Positions 9,175-18,104 are shown, numbered from the stretch's first letter. The stretch: DNA of 64,000 bases from Streptomyces sp. A2-16 (GCF_018128905.1 NZ_CP063808.1:1488001-1552000); one strand, 5' to 3'. The notes: a model not told the origin generated them from the letters alone. Translations and numbers: made by a program.

Positions 9175-9975
9175 CTAGTAGCGCTCGTTGAGATAGCCCA
9201 GGAACTCGTCGTGGAGCAGGCCGTTGGAGGCGGCGGCGTTGCCGCTGTGCGGGCCGGGGCGGCCGTCGAGACCGGTGAAGGTGCCGCCCGCCTCGGTGAC
9301 GACGATCGCGTTGGCGGCCATGTCCCACAGGGACAGCTCCGGTTCCGCGCAGATGTCGATCGAGCCCTCGGCGACCATCATGTACGGCCAGAAGTCGCCG
9401 TACGCGCGCGTGCGCCACACCTCGCGGGTCAGGTCCAGGAAGCCGCCCAGGCGGCCCTGGTCCTCCCAGCCGGTGAGCGAGGAGTACGCGAAGGAGGCGT
9501 CCGAGAGCTTGCCGACCTGGGAGACGTGGAGGCGGGAGGCGGAGGAGAGGCTGCGGCCGCTGAAGGCGCCGTGTCCCTTCGCGGCCCACCAGCGGCGGCC
9601 GAGGGCCGGGGCGGAGACCACGCCGACGACGGGCTGGTAGCCGCCCTCCGCCGCCTCCATCAGGGAGATCAGGGTGGCCCAGACGGGAACGCCCCGCACG
9701 TAGTTCTTGGTGCCGTCGATGGGGTCGATGACCCAGCGGCGGGGCCCGGTGCCCTCGATGCCGTACTCCTCGCCGAGGATGGCGTCCCTCGGGCGGGCGC
9801 GCTTGAGGTGGTTGCGGATGAGCTCCTCCGCCGCCTTGTCGGCCTCGCTGACGGGGGTCATGTCGGGTTTGGTCTCGACCTTGAGGTCCAGCGCCTTGAA
9901 GCGGTCCATGGTGGTCGCGTCGGCCGCGTCGGCGAGGACGTGGGCGAGGCGGAGGTCGTCGAGGTAGTCCGGCAT
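9175..9975 (-). CDS. hisN: Histidinol-phosphatase HisN (inositol monophosphatase family)
   Basis: 266-residue Mg-dependent phosphatase. It should remove the phosphate from histidinol phosphate, the penultimate step of histidine synthesis. Inositol-monophosphatase motifs are present: metal-binding GEEYG, WVIDPIDGTKNYVRG and the C-terminal ELSLWDMAANAIVVTEAGG. Family members include inositol and fructose phosphatases; I choose HisN because I recall the syntenic S. coelicolor gene SCO5208 being shown to encode this enzyme. Start is the ATG at 9975 (MPDYLDDLRLA); the open frame upstream lacks family similarity. Divergent from the TetR gene. Confidence 0.88.
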   Translation of the reverse strand: MPDYLDDLRLAHVLADAADATTMDRFKALDLKVETKPDMTPVSEADKAAEELIRNHLKRARPRDAILGEEYGIEGTGPRRWVIDPIDGTKNYVRGVPVWATLISLMEAAEGGYQPVVGVVSAPALGRRWWAAKGHGAFSGRSLSSASRLHVSQVGKLSDASFAYSSLTGWEDQGRLGGFLDLTREVWRTRAYGDFWPYMMVAEGSIDICAEPELSLWDMAANAIVVTEAGGTFTGLDGRPGPHSGNAAASNGLLHDEFLGYLNERY

Positions 9976-10211
9976 GTGGCGAACGGTATCCGCCGAGGTC
10001 GGTACGGTGCCATAGGGGCCGGAGTGTGGACGTCTCACGGAGAGTGGACGCTCCATGGGGTGCCGGTACCGACCCGCCCGTGCCGCGGGCGCGGCCGCGG
10101 TCGAGGCGCCCACCGGCTTCCCGCGCCCCCGCATGCCGCCGCGAACCCTTGACAGTGCCTGCGCACGCGTCAAATCTGGGCGCAGAGCTGCTTGCTCCCA
10201 GGGAGGCGATG

Positions 10212-10817
10212 ATGCCTGCTGCGCGGGAATCGCTGCTGGATGCCGCTTACGCGGCGTTGGCGCGTCGGCCGTGGTCCGCCGTGAGGATGGTCGATGTCGC
10301 GGCGACGGCCGGAGTGTCCCGACAGACGCTGTACAACGAGTTCGGCAGCAAGGAAGGGCTGGCCCGCGCGCTGGTGAGACGAGAGGCCGACGGGTATCTC
10401 GTCGGCGTCGACCGGGCGCTCACCGTGCACGGCGACGCCCGGGACCGGCTGACCGCGACCGCCGAGTGGACCACCGCCACCGCCCGGGAGAACGCGCTCG
10501 TGCGGGCCATGCTCACGGGCTGCTGGAGCGAGCGGCTGCCCTCGCCGACGCTCTCCGCGGTGCCGTCCTCCTCCGCGGTGCCGGCCCAGCGCCGGGCCGA
10601 CGGGCCGCTGCCCTCGCCCGGTGACTTCGTGGCGCTGGTGCGCGACCGTGCCGTGTCCGTCCTCTCCGGGCCCGGGGTGCACAAGGCGGACGTCCCCGAA
10701 CTCGCCCGCTCCTGCGAACTGGCCGTCCGGCTCGCCCTGTCCTGTGTGGCGGCACCGCCGGGCGAGGGCGGGGTCGCGGACCTGGTCCGCAGCGCGCTGC
10801 ACCGCCAGCCCGTGTGA
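10212..10817 (+). CDS. TetR-family transcriptional regulator
   Basis: 201-residue regulator. The N-terminal helix-turn-helix runs from LLDAAYAALARR to VAATAGVSRQTLYNEFGSKEGLARAL, the classic TetR signature. The C-terminal ligand domain shows no recognisable subfamily features. Two ATGs are adjacent (10209, 10212); the second has proper spacing to GGGAGG. It converges on the SMR exporter gene with a 33-base gap, a common arrangement for a regulator and the efflux pump it controls, but that link is inference. Confidence 0.9.
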   Translation: MPAARESLLDAAYAALARRPWSAVRMVDVAATAGVSRQTLYNEFGSKEGLARALVRREADGYLVGVDRALTVHGDARDRLTATAEWTTATARENALVRAMLTGCWSERLPSPTLSAVPSSSAVPAQRRADGPLPSPGDFVALVRDRAVSVLSGPGVHKADVPELARSCELAVRLALSCVAAPPGEGGVADLVRSALHRQPV

Positions 10818-10850
10818 ACCGTGCCCGGGGCCCGTGCGGCGGGTCAGGTC

Positions 10851-11174
10851 CTAGTGCTGCGAGCCCGACAGCTGGAGTCCGATCACGCCGATGATCACCA
10901 GGCTGATCGAGACGATCTTCAGCGTCGACACGAGGTCGTCGAGGAAGATCATTCCGTAGATCGCGGTTCCCGCCGCGCCGATGCCGGTCCAGACGGCGTA
11001 GGCGGGGCCGACGTCGAGCTTCTTCAGGGACAGGGTCAGCAGGCCGAAGCTTCCGAGCGCGAAGATGCAGAACGCGATCGTCGGCCACAGTCGGGTGAAA
11101 CCGTGGGAGAGCTTCAGACACACGGCGAAACCGGTTTCCAGCAACCCGGCCACGACCACCAGCAGCCACGCCAT
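10851..11174 (-). CDS. Small multidrug resistance (SMR) exporter, SugE/Gdx-like
   Basis: 107-residue protein of four transmembrane helices that works as a dual-topology dimer to export cations by proton antiport. It begins MAWLLVVVAGLLETGFAV with the essential membrane Glu in helix 1 (residue 13), and contains LDVGPAYAVWTGIGAAGTA in helix 3. The LLETGFAV and AYAVWTGIG features favour the SugE/Gdx guanidinium branch over EmrE. I searched the 76 bases upstream for guanidine riboswitch motifs and found none convincing. Confidence 0.92.
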   Translation of the reverse strand: MAWLLVVVAGLLETGFAVCLKLSHGFTRLWPTIAFCIFALGSFGLLTLSLKKLDVGPAYAVWTGIGAAGTAIYGMIFLDDLVSTLKIVSISLVIIGVIGLQLSGSQH

Positions 11175-11250
11175 GTGCTGTCCTCCCGTATGTCCGGCTG
11201 GGTGCGATTATGCACTTACCGAACTCGGGTGCAGCCAAACAACCCGGAGG

Positions 11251-12261
11251 TCAGTCGCCCTCCGTCCGTTCCCGCGTCGAGAGCAGTCGCCGCAGGGAGT
11301 ACAACCGGGCCGGATCCGCGTGCCCCTCCGCCACCCATTCGTCCAGCGCACAGTCCGGTTCGTCATGGCTGCACGCCCGCGGACAGCCCTCGGTCCCCGG
11401 CACCAGGTCGGGGAAGGCGAGGATCACCCGCGAGGGGTCCACGTGGTGGAGGCCGAACGACCGTACGCCCGGCGTGTCGATCACCCAGCCCGCGTCGCCG
11501 GCCAGTGGCAGTGCCAGCGCCGAGGTCGTGGTGTGGCGGCCGCGGCCCGTCACGGCGTTCACATGACCCGTCACCCGCCGCTGCTCCTCCGGGACCAGCG
11601 TGTTGACCAGGGTCGTCTTGCCCACGCCCGAGTGACCCACGAAGGCCGTGATCTTGCCGTCGAGGTGCTCGCGCACCACGTCCGCCGCGCCGCCGCTCTC
11701 CAACTCCTCGCGGCTGGTCACGACGTACGGGATGTCCAGGTGGCCGTACAGCTCCAGCAGCTTGTCGGGCTGGGCGAGGTCCGACTTGGTCAGGACCAGG
11801 AGGGGGGTCAGGCCGCCGTCGAAGGCGGCCACCAGGCAGCGGTCGATCAGACGGGGGCGGGGTTCCGGGTCGGCCAGAGCGGTCACGATGGCGAGCTGGT
11901 CGGCGTTGGCGACGACCACGCGCTCGTACGGGTCGTCGTCGTCCGCCGTGCGCCGCAGGACCGAGGTGCGCGGCGCGATGCGGACGATGCGGGCCAGGGT
12001 GTCCTTCTCGCCGGAGAGGTCGCCGACGATGGCCACCCGGTCTCCGACGACCGCGGCCTTGCGGCCCAGTTCGCGGGCCTTCATCGCCATGACGACCCTG
12101 CCGTCGACCAGACAGGTCAGACGGCCCCGGTCGACGGTGAGGACCATGCCCTCGACCGCTTCCTCGTGCTTGGGGCGGATGTTCGTGCGCGGCCGGTTCC
12201 CCTTGCGGTTCGGGCGGCTGCGGATGTCGTCCTCGTCGGTGTGCTTGCCGTAGCGGCGCAT
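11251..12261 (-). CDS. rsgA: Ribosome small-subunit-dependent GTPase RsgA
   Basis: 336-residue late 30S assembly GTPase. An N-terminal OB-fold-like region precedes a circularly permuted GTPase domain, with the G4 motif (LTKSD) before G1 (GHSGVGKTTL), and G3 (DTPGVRSFG) last. The C-terminal zinc region CPRACSHDEPDCALDEWV has the Cys/His spacing of the family. It follows aroA by 12 bases and is very likely co-transcribed; the aroA-rsgA pair is also neighbours in mycobacteria. Confidence 0.96.
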   Translation of the reverse strand: MRRYGKHTDEDDIRSRPNRKGNRPRTNIRPKHEEAVEGMVLTVDRGRLTCLVDGRVVMAMKARELGRKAAVVGDRVAIVGDLSGEKDTLARIVRIAPRTSVLRRTADDDDPYERVVVANADQLAIVTALADPEPRPRLIDRCLVAAFDGGLTPLLVLTKSDLAQPDKLLELYGHLDIPYVVTSREELESGGAADVVREHLDGKITAFVGHSGVGKTTLVNTLVPEEQRRVTGHVNAVTGRGRHTTTSALALPLAGDAGWVIDTPGVRSFGLHHVDPSRVILAFPDLVPGTEGCPRACSHDEPDCALDEWVAEGHADPARLYSLRRLLSTRERTEGD

Positions 12262-12273
12262 GGCGTGAATCCC

Positions 12274-13599
12274 CTACGCCTTCTCGCTCCCGAGCATCCC
12301 GCTCCACATGTCCGGGAAGTCCGGCAGGGTCTTCGCCGTCGTCGCGACGTTCTCGATCCGTACGCCCTCGACCGCGAGGCCGATGATCGCTCCGGCCGTG
12401 GCCATGCGGTGGTCCTCGTAGGTGTGGAAGATCCCGCCGTGCAGCGGGCGCGGGCGGATGTGCAGGCCGTCGGCCGTCTCGGTGACGTCACCGCCGAGTT
12501 CGTTGATCTCCTTGGTGAGCGCGGCCAGTCGGTCCGTCTCGTGCAGGCGCAGATGGGCCACCCCGCGCAGGGTGGAGGGGGAGTCCGCGAGGGCCGCGAC
12601 GGCGGCGATGCCCGGGGTCAGTTCGCCGACCTCGCCGAGGTCGACATCGATGCCGTGGATCGCACCCGAACCGGTGAACACCAGGCCGTACTCGGTGAGT
12701 TCGCAGGAACCACCCATCTCGGTGAAGATCTCCCGCAGCCGGTCACCGGGCTGGGTGGTGCGGGCCGGCCAGTCGGGGACGACGACCTTGCCGCCGGTCA
12801 CCAGGGCCGCCGCCAGGAACGGCTGGGCGTTGGAGAGATCGGGCTCGATGGTGAGGTCCCGGCCCAGCAGGGCGCCCGGAGTGACCCGCCAGACGTTCGG
12901 CTCGCCGCCCGACTCCGGGGTGTCCACCTGGGCACCGACCGCGCGCAGCATGTCCACGGTCATCCGGATGTGCGGCAGGGAGGGGAGCGAGCCGCCGATG
13001 TGGCGGACCTCGACGCCCTGGTTGAAACGCGGGGCGGACAGCAGGAGCGCGCTCACGAACTGCGAGGACGAGGACGCGTCGATCTCGACCGGACCGCCGT
13101 CCAGGGCTCCGCCGCCGTGCACCGTGAGCGGCAGCGCGCCGCGACCGTCGTCGTCGATACGGGCACCGAGGACGCGCAGGGCGTCGATCACACCGTGCAG
13201 GGGGCGTTCGTACGACCTCGGGTCGCCGTCGAAGCGGACGGGCCCGTCGGCGAGGGCGGCGACGGGGGGCAGGAAGCGCATGACGGTACCGGCGTTGCCG
13301 ACGTCCACGGTGGCGGGGCCCCGCAGGCCGGCGGGCAGGACGCGCCAGGTCTCGCCGGTGCCGTCGGGGCCGACCCCCTCCTCGATGGCCACGCCCATCT
13401 CGCGCAGGGCCGCGGCCATGAGGAGGGTGTCGCGGGAGCGGAGGGGGCGGCGCAGCCAGCCGGGCTCGCTGGCCAGGGCCGCCAGTACGAGAGCGCGGTT
13501 GGTGACCGACTTCGACCCCGGGACATGGACCGTCGCGTCGACGGCTCCGCTTGCTTGGGGGGCGGGCCAGAGGGCGGTGTCTGAGGGGTTCGAAGCCAT
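12274..13599 (-). CDS. aroA: 3-phosphoshikimate 1-carboxyvinyltransferase (EPSP synthase)
   Basis: 441-residue shikimate-pathway enzyme joining PEP and shikimate 3-phosphate. Signature motifs: [18 protein letters not shown] near residue 27, [12 protein letters not shown] (PEP site), [28 protein letters not shown] and the C-terminal [17 protein letters not shown]. The GNAGTVMRF loop is of the ordinary class I type. ATG start at 13599. First gene of an aroA-rsgA operon; the short upstream gap carries a genome-wide Streptomyces repeat (13628-13674). Confidence 0.96.
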   Translation of the reverse strand: MASNPSDTALWPAPQASGAVDATVHVPGSKSVTNRALVLAALASEPGWLRRPLRSRDTLLMAAALREMGVAIEEGVGPDGTGETWRVLPAGLRGPATVDVGNAGTVMRFLPPVAALADGPVRFDGDPRSYERPLHGVIDALRVLGARIDDDGRGALPLTVHGGGALDGGPVEIDASSSSQFVSALLLSAPRFNQGVEVRHIGGSLPSLPHIRMTVDMLRAVGAQVDTPESGGEPNVWRVTPGALLGRDLTIEPDLSNAQPFLAAALVTGGKVVVPDWPARTTQPGDRLREIFTEMGGSCELTEYGLVFTGSGAIHGIDVDLGEVGELTPGIAAVAALADSPSTLRGVAHLRLHETDRLAALTKEINELGGDVTETADGLHIRPRPLHGGIFHTYEDHRMATAGAIIGLAVEGVRIENVATTAKTLPDFPDMWSGMLGSEKA

Positions 13600-13627
13600 G
13601 GGTTCACTTTAGTAGGGGGTTGTGCGT

Positions 13628-13674
13628 TGGGTGCTGCGCCGTTGTGGCTGGTCGCGCAGTTCCCCGCACCCCTC
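13628..13674. repeat. Streptomyces dispersed intergenic repeat
   Basis: A GGGTGCTGCGCCGTTGTGGC module followed by TGGTCGCGCAGTTCCCCGCA. I recognise this as a short element found in many intergenic positions in Streptomyces genomes. It lies between the aroA start and the stop of the membrane peptidase gene on the same strand. Role unknown; only one copy is present in this window. Confidence 0.7.
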
Positions 13675-13695
13675 ACGCCTGCCCTCCGGGGCGCG

Positions 13696-14409
13696 TCATA
13701 CCTCCAGCAGCCACCGACCTCCACCGATGAGTGAACACAGCGACACCGCGTGGAACAGGAACAGCCACAGCCCCGCCGGTACGTGCGTCAGCCTCGACAG
13801 CTGGTCCGCGTCCGAGTCGCCCGCGCCGCCCCTGGCCCGCTTCGCCTGCAACTCGAAAGCGGGACGTACTCCGCCGAGGAGCAGGAACCACACCACCGCG
13901 TACGCGAACGCCGCCTGCACCTGGGGGCCGGTGAGCCAGGACACCACCACGAAGGTGCCACCGGTGACCACGATCGTCAGCGCCCCGTAGGCGTTGCGGA
14001 TCATCACCAGCATCGCTATCAGCAGGGCCGTCGCCGCCCACAGCAGCAGGGTGATGCGGCCGGTGGCCAGCAGCGCGGCACCGCCCAGGCCGAGCAGCGG
14101 GGGAGCGGTGTAGCCGGCCGCCGCGGTGAGGATCATGCCGAGTCCGTGCGGCTTGCCCCGGCTGACCGTGAGGCCGCTGGTGTCCGAGTGCAGCCGGATG
14201 CCGGTGAGCTGACGGCCCGTGCACAGGGCGACCAGGCCGTGACCGCCCTCGTGGGCGATGGTGATCGCGTTGCGCGACAGACGCCACAGCGGATGCGGGA
14301 CCACGATGGCCAGCGCCGCCACCATGGTGGCCAGCACCACCCACAGATCGGGGTCGGGCTGGGTTCCGGTGAGCTCGTCCCACAGAGAGGTAGCTGTGCT
14401 GGTGTCCAT
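13696..14409 (-). CDS. M50-like integral membrane metallopeptidase
   Basis: 237-residue membrane protein, M50B type (site-2-protease relatives). The zinc motif HEGGH (AITIAHEGGHGLVALCTGR) lies in an early transmembrane helix, followed by about five more hydrophobic helices. Substrates of these small actinobacterial members are unknown. Start is the ATG at 14409 behind GGGAGCCACC; the open frame extends upstream over the divergent SRAP promoter and is not coding. Only 50 bases separate the two divergent start codons. Confidence 0.85.
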   Translation of the reverse strand: MDTSTATSLWDELTGTQPDPDLWVVLATMVAALAIVVPHPLWRLSRNAITIAHEGGHGLVALCTGRQLTGIRLHSDTSGLTVSRGKPHGLGMILTAAAGYTAPPLLGLGGAALLATGRITLLLWAATALLIAMLVMIRNAYGALTIVVTGGTFVVVSWLTGPQVQAAFAYAVVWFLLLGGVRPAFELQAKRARGGAGDSDADQLSRLTHVPAGLWLFLFHAVSLCSLIGGGRWLLEV

Positions 14410-14459
14410 GTTTCCCGGTGGCTCCCTCTCGTCGTACGGAGTCTGGCAGTGTGGCACGT

Positions 14460-15275
14460 ATGTGCGGACGGTATGCAGCCAGTCGTGGGCCCGAGGATCT
14501 CGCAGGAATCTTTGAGATCGAGAAGTGGGAAGCAGAGGAGACTCTGGCACCCGACTACAACGTGGCCCCGACCAAGGAGGTCTACGCCGTCCTCGACCGC
14601 CCTCTCAGGGACGCCGAGGACCCGCGGCCGGTTCGGCAGTTGCGGAAACTGCGGTGGGGCCTGGTCCCGAGCTGGTCGAAGACCCCCGAGGGCGCGGCCC
14701 GGATGATCAACGCGCGCGCGGAGACCGTGCACGAGAAGCCGTCGTACAAGAGGGCCTTCGCCACCCGCCGCTGCATCATCCCGGCCGACGGCTACTACGA
14801 GTGGGTCACCGGCGTCGGCGAACGGGAGCTGGAGGTCGAGGGGAAGAAGAAGCGGCCGCGCAAGCAGCCCTACTTCGTGCTGCCCGCCGACGGTTCGGTG
14901 TTCGCGATGGCCGGGCTGTACGAGTTCTGGCGCGACAGGACCCTGCCCGACGACCATCCGCAGGCCTGGTGGGCGACCTGCTCCGTGATCACCACCGAGG
15001 CGGAGACCGGTCCGCTGGCCGTCTCCCCGGCCGACGGACCGCGCTCCCTCACCGACATCCACCCCCGGATGCCGCTGATGCTGACCCCGGACCGCTGGGA
15101 CACCTGGCTCGACCCGTCCCGCACCGACCTCGACGACCTGCGCTCCCTGCTCGCGCCGCCGCCCGAGGGGCTCATGCGGGCCTATCCGGTGAGCACGGCC
15201 GTCAGCAACGTCCGCAACAACGGGCCGGAGCTGCTGAAGGAGCTGGAGGGGCCGGAGGAGGGCACGCTCTTCTAG
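14460..15275 (+). CDS. SRAP-domain protein (YedK/HMCES)
   Basis: 271-residue SOS-response-associated peptidase that cross-links covalently to abasic sites in single-stranded DNA and shields them. The catalytic Cys follows the initiator Met (MCGRYAAS), so the ATG at 14460 is the only sensible start. Other family motifs: YNVAPTKEVY, RWGLVPSW, MINARAETVHEKPSYK, CIIPADGYYEW, and HPRMPLML with its active-site His. Ten bases before the hydrolase gene, probably co-transcribed. The same gene sits near the aroA/sigma-factor block in mycobacteria (Rv3226c, from memory). Confidence 0.95.
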   Translation: MCGRYAASRGPEDLAGIFEIEKWEAEETLAPDYNVAPTKEVYAVLDRPLRDAEDPRPVRQLRKLRWGLVPSWSKTPEGAARMINARAETVHEKPSYKRAFATRRCIIPADGYYEWVTGVGERELEVEGKKKRPRKQPYFVLPADGSVFAMAGLYEFWRDRTLPDDHPQAWWATCSVITTEAETGPLAVSPADGPRSLTDIHPRMPLMLTPDRWDTWLDPSRTDLDDLRSLLAPPPEGLMRAYPVSTAVSNVRNNGPELLKELEGPEEGTLF

Positions 15276-15284
15276 CCTTCAGGT

Positions 15285-15914
15285 GTGAAGACCGAGATCA
15301 TCAGCACCGAGGCCGGGGACGCCCGCATCACCTGGCACCCGGCGAAGCGGGCACGGCTCGTGCTCGCCGTGAGCCACGGCGCCGGAGGCGGCATCGAGGC
15401 ACGCGACCTCCAGGCGCTCGCCCGCGTGCTTCCCGGCCTCGGGGTGAGCGTGGCCCTGGTGGAGCAGCCCTGGCGGGTGGCCGGCAAGAAGCTCGCGCCC
15501 GCCCCGAAGACGCTGGACGTGGGATGGCGGGGGCTGTGGCCCGCTCTCGTGAGGCCCGGCCTCCCGGTGGTCTCCGGCGGGCGCAGCGCCGGGGCCCGGG
15601 TCGCCTGCCGTACGGCCGTGGAGCTGGGCGCCGCCGCCGTCCTCGCCCTGAGCTTCCCGCTGCACCCGCCGGGCAGGCCGGAGAGGTCGCGCGCCGACGA
15701 GCTGCTCGGATCCGGGGTGCCCACCCTGGTCGTACAGGGCGGCAACGACCCGTTCGGGAAGCCGCAGGAGTTCCCCGACGGGCCCTTCGAACTGGTCGAG
15801 GTGCCCTGCGGCGACCACGGCTTCGCCGTGCCGAAGCGGGCGCCGATCACCCAGGAGGAAGCCGTGACGGTCATCACCGACGCGGTCGCGAAGTGGGTCG
15901 GGTCACTGGGGTGA
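15285..15914 (+). CDS. Alpha/beta-hydrolase of the KANL3/Tex30 type
   Basis: 209-residue compact alpha/beta hydrolase. VSHGAGGG forms the oxyanion region, GGRSAGAR is the nucleophile elbow (Ser), NDPFG carries the likely catalytic Asp and CGDHGFAVPKR the His, so the triad looks complete. Substrate unknown. GTG start 10 bases after the SRAP gene. The sigR promoter starts a few bases beyond its stop. Confidence 0.83.
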   Translation: MKTEIISTEAGDARITWHPAKRARLVLAVSHGAGGGIEARDLQALARVLPGLGVSVALVEQPWRVAGKKLAPAPKTLDVGWRGLWPALVRPGLPVVSGGRSAGARVACRTAVELGAAAVLALSFPLHPPGRPERSRADELLGSGVPTLVVQGGNDPFGKPQEFPDGPFELVEVPCGDHGFAVPKRAPITQEEAVTVITDAVAKWVGSLG

Positions 15915-15920
15915 AGCCCC

Positions 15921-15947
15921 GGGAATGTTGAGCCGCGGACCTCTGTT
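15921..15947 (+). promoter_or_regulatory. SigR-dependent promoter of sigR-rsrA (p2)
   Basis: GGGAAT at 15921-15926 and GTT at 15945-15947 leave exactly 18 bases between GGAAT and GTT, the published SigR consensus (GGAAT-N18/19-GTT). It lies ~60 bases upstream of an ATG at 16007 that opens the long SigR form. This is the positive-feedback promoter known from S. coelicolor. Confidence 0.9.
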
Positions 15948-16171
15948 GAGGCGGACAGAAGCGCTGAACAACAGCGCAGACCGTCGTAGGAGAGGAAGAC
16001 CGCCGCATGGGTTCGACCTTCTGCCCGAGCCGCAGCAGCCGTGCTGACCTGGACTGGACGGTGCTGCATGCGGCTAAGACCACCCCGATTCGAGGGGCGG
16101 CCGGGACGGGTAGTCGTCTATCCTCCAATTCCGGTGGCACCGGTTTCGATGCTGCCCGGAATCTTGAGGAG

Positions 16172-16855
16172 GTGGGTCCGGTCACTGGGATCGACGCAGG
16201 GACCGACAACGGCCAGGCGGAGCAGCCCGAGGGCCAGGGCGCGAGCACGGAGTCGACTGCGGAGCGCACCGCGCGCTTCGAGCGGGACGCGCTCGAATTC
16301 CTCGACCAGATGTACTCGGCCGCTCTGCGTATGACACGCAATCCGGCCGATGCCGAAGACCTGGTGCAGGAGACGTACGCCAAGGCGTACGCGTCCTTCC
16401 ACCAGTTCCGTGAGGGGACCAACCTCAAGGCGTGGCTGTACCGGATCCTCACCAACACGTTCATCAACTCGTACCGCAAGAAGCAGCGCGAACCCCAGCG
16501 CTCCGCGGCCGAGGAGATCGAGGACTGGCAGCTCGCCCGCGCCGAGTCGCACATGTCGACCGGCCTGCGCTCCGCCGAGTCGCAGGCGCTCGACCACCTG
16601 CCCGACTCGGACGTGAAGGAAGCGCTCCAGGCGATCCCCGAAGAATTCCGCATCGCCGTCTACCTCGCTGACGTAGAGGGCTTTGCGTACAAGGAGATCG
16701 CGGACATCATGGGGACACCCATCGGTACGGTGATGTCCCGCCTGCACCGCGGCCGCCGTCAACTGCGCGGCATGCTCGAGGACTACGCCCGTGAGCGCGG
16801 GCTCGTCCCGGCCGGTGCCGGAGAGTCGAACGAAGCGAAAGGCTCGGGCTCATGA
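16172..16855 (+). CDS. sigR: Thiol-oxidative-stress ECF sigma factor SigR
   Basis: 227-residue ECF sigma factor controlling the disulfide-stress regulon (thioredoxin, mycothiol, proteases). Region 2: [18 protein letters not shown] to [17 protein letters not shown]; region 2.4: [18 protein letters not shown]; region 4: [20 protein letters not shown]. The short form starts at the GTG at 16172. The same frame is open from an ATG at 16007 behind AGGAGAGG, adding exactly 55 residues; this matches the unstable SigR' isoform reported in S. coelicolor, made from the SigR-dependent promoter. The stop overlaps the rsrA start (ATGA), coupling sigma and anti-sigma synthesis. A second, housekeeping promoter should lie within 15950-16170; I cannot place it. 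Confidence 0.96.
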   Translation: MGPVTGIDAGTDNGQAEQPEGQGASTESTAERTARFERDALEFLDQMYSAALRMTRNPADAEDLVQETYAKAYASFHQFREGTNLKAWLYRILTNTFINSYRKKQREPQRSAAEEIEDWQLARAESHMSTGLRSAESQALDHLPDSDVKEALQAIPEEFRIAVYLADVEGFAYKEIADIMGTPIGTVMSRLHRGRRQLRGMLEDYARERGLVPAGAGESNEAKGSGS

Positions 16856-17163
16856 GCTGCGGAGAGCCGCACGAGACGGACTGCAGTGAGGTCCTCGATC
16901 ATCTCTACGAGTTCCTCGACAGTGAGATGCCGGACGTCGATCGCGCCAAGTTCAAGCAGCACTTCACGGAGTGCTCGCCGTGCCTGGAGAAGTACGGGCT
17001 CGAAGAGGCCGTGAAGAAGCTCGTCAAGCGGTGCTGCGGTCAGGACGACGTGCCGACCGACCTGCGCGCCAAGGTCCTGGGGCGGCTCGACCTGATCCGC
17101 TCCGGACAGGCCGTGCCGGAGCACGACGTGACCGCCTCGCCGGTGACGCCGCAGGAGTCCTGA
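16852..17163 (+). CDS. rsrA: Zinc redox anti-sigma factor RsrA
   Basis: 103-residue ZAS-family anti-sigma that holds SigR when reduced and releases it on forming a disulfide. The H-x3-C-x2-C motif is H37-C41-C44 (HFTECSPC), with C11 supplying the other zinc/redox ligand; C3, C61 and C62 are also present. S. coelicolor RsrA has an additional C31, here Arg; that residue was reported as dispensable. Four-base overlap with sigR. Confidence 0.96.
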   Translation: MSCGEPHETDCSEVLDHLYEFLDSEMPDVDRAKFKQHFTECSPCLEKYGLEEAVKKLVKRCCGQDDVPTDLRAKVLGRLDLIRSGQAVPEHDVTASPVTPQES

Positions 17164-17189
17164 GCGCCACCGGCCGCCGTGCCGTCGGG

Positions 17190-17209
17190 TCCCGCGGAGT
17201 GCCGCGGGA
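17190..17209. terminator. Hairpin between rsrA and the converging roadblock gene
   Basis: TCCCGCGG-AGTG-CCGCGGGA, 8-bp perfect stem in the 46-base convergent gap; likely bidirectional. Confidence 0.75.
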
Positions 17210-17575
17210 TCAGATCTCCAGGCCGTTCTCGATCCGCCTGAGGCCGTGCCGGGCCAGCGCCAGGTTGCTGCGGGTCCGGTCCAGGGCGACGTAGAAGAAC
17301 AGCGAGCCCTGGCTGCTCGTCAGCGGCCGGATCAGGTGGTACTGCTTTCCGAGCGTGATCAGGATGTCCTCGATCACGTCGTCCATGTCGAGCGAGGCCA
17401 GGGTGCGCATCTTGGCCCGCACCACCTCGGTGTTGCCCGCCGCCGCGAGTTCCAGGTCGAGGCCCTGCCCGCCGCCGAGCGAGCCGAGCGACATACCGCT
17501 GTCATAGTCCACTACGGCGGCGCCGATCGCGCCGTCCAGACTCATGGCTTCCTTGAGCGCGGTCTCGATGTTCAC
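17210..17575 (-). CDS. Roadblock/LC7-like protein (divergent member)
   Basis: 121-residue single-domain protein with the roadblock/longin-like pattern: helix NIETALKEAMSL, strand GAIGAAVVDYDSGMSL, then helices and strands ending NLALARHGLRRIENGLEI. Bacterial roadblock proteins (MglB, CvnB) usually act as dimeric regulators of Ras-like GTPases. GTG start at 17575, six bases after GAGG; an in-frame extension to 17623 lacks a ribosome site. It diverges from a four-gene + strand cluster containing two further roadblock-type proteins. No GTPase gene is in the window. Family call moderate; the role is open. Confidence 0.72.
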   Translation of the reverse strand: MNIETALKEAMSLDGAIGAAVVDYDSGMSLGSLGGGQGLDLELAAAGNTEVVRAKMRTLASLDMDDVIEDILITLGKQYHLIRPLTSSQGSLFFYVALDRTRSNLALARHGLRRIENGLEI

Positions 17576-17645
17576 GGGATACCTCAATTCTTCCGTGCTG
17601 CTGACCGGTCGACGCTCGGACAACTACGATCCAAAACAAGCGCCT

Positions 17646-17656
17646 TGTGAGTCACA
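17646..17656. promoter_or_regulatory. Palindrome TGTGA-G-TCACA between the divergent roadblock genes
   Basis: Perfect 5-bp arms around a single G, 71 bases before one roadblock gene and 74 before the other. The spacing is wrong for a Crp box (six bases). The protein that might bind it is unknown. Confidence 0.35.
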
Positions 17657-17729
17657 TGACGTCAAATCTGGCGTGTGTGACGGAACTTGCCGTTCAAAGT
17701 AGTGCGTGGTCTCGGACCGTGGAGGGCCA

Positions 17730-18104
17730 ATGGGGGAAAACGCGACGGCGCTCCAGACCTCCCTTGAACGCTTGCTCGACGCCCCCGGTGTCATCGGTGT
17801 CGCCCTCGTCGACGCGGTGACGGGACTGGTCTACGGCACCGCTGGAGACGCCACCGAGGCCGCGGGCGGTGCCGAGAGCAGCGAGTTCGCGGCCCTCGTC
17901 GCCCAGCGGCTCGGCGAGGCCGGGGCGGAGGGCGAGCTGGAGAGCGTGGTGCTCACCAGCCGGCGCCGCCACCAGATGCTGTTCTCCGTCGTACGGCCCG
18001 CCGGTGACCCCCTGCTGCTCGCGGCGGGACTGGATCGCGACCGGGCCAACGTGGCGCTCGCCCTGCGCAGTCTCGGCGACCGCGTCACCGAGGTCCTGGG
18101 GTGA
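17730..18104 (+). CDS. Roadblock/LC7-like protein 1 of the cluster
   Basis: 124-residue protein of the same architecture as its divergent neighbour: helix TALQTSLERLLDAPGVIG, strand VALVDAVTGLVYG, then LESVVLTSRRRHQMLFSVV and LLLAAGLDRDRANVALALRS, a conserved LxRxxANLALA-like ending. ATG at 17730 is 5 bases after GGAGGG. It overlaps the next gene by 4 bases (GTGA). Likely a regulatory platform protein; partner unknown. Confidence 0.7.
   Translation: MGENATALQTSLERLLDAPGVIGVALVDAVTGLVYGTAGDATEAAGGAESSEFAALVAQRLGEAGAEGELESVVLTSRRRHQMLFSVVRPAGDPLLLAAGLDRDRANVALALRSLGDRVTEVLG

Noticed and set aside
9211..10152. 313-residue open frame antisense to hisN
   Set aside because: Low-complexity Ala/Gly/Val/Asp composition mirrors the hisN codons; no start signal or fold.
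11175..11250. Guanidine riboswitch upstream of the SMR exporter
   Set aside because: Only 76 bases are available and I find neither paired ACGR-loop hairpins nor the ykkC core; one ACGG alone is not evidence.
11065..13584. 839-residue open frame opposite rsgA-aroA
   Set aside because: Crosses two well-supported genes on the other strand; composition typical of a shadow frame.
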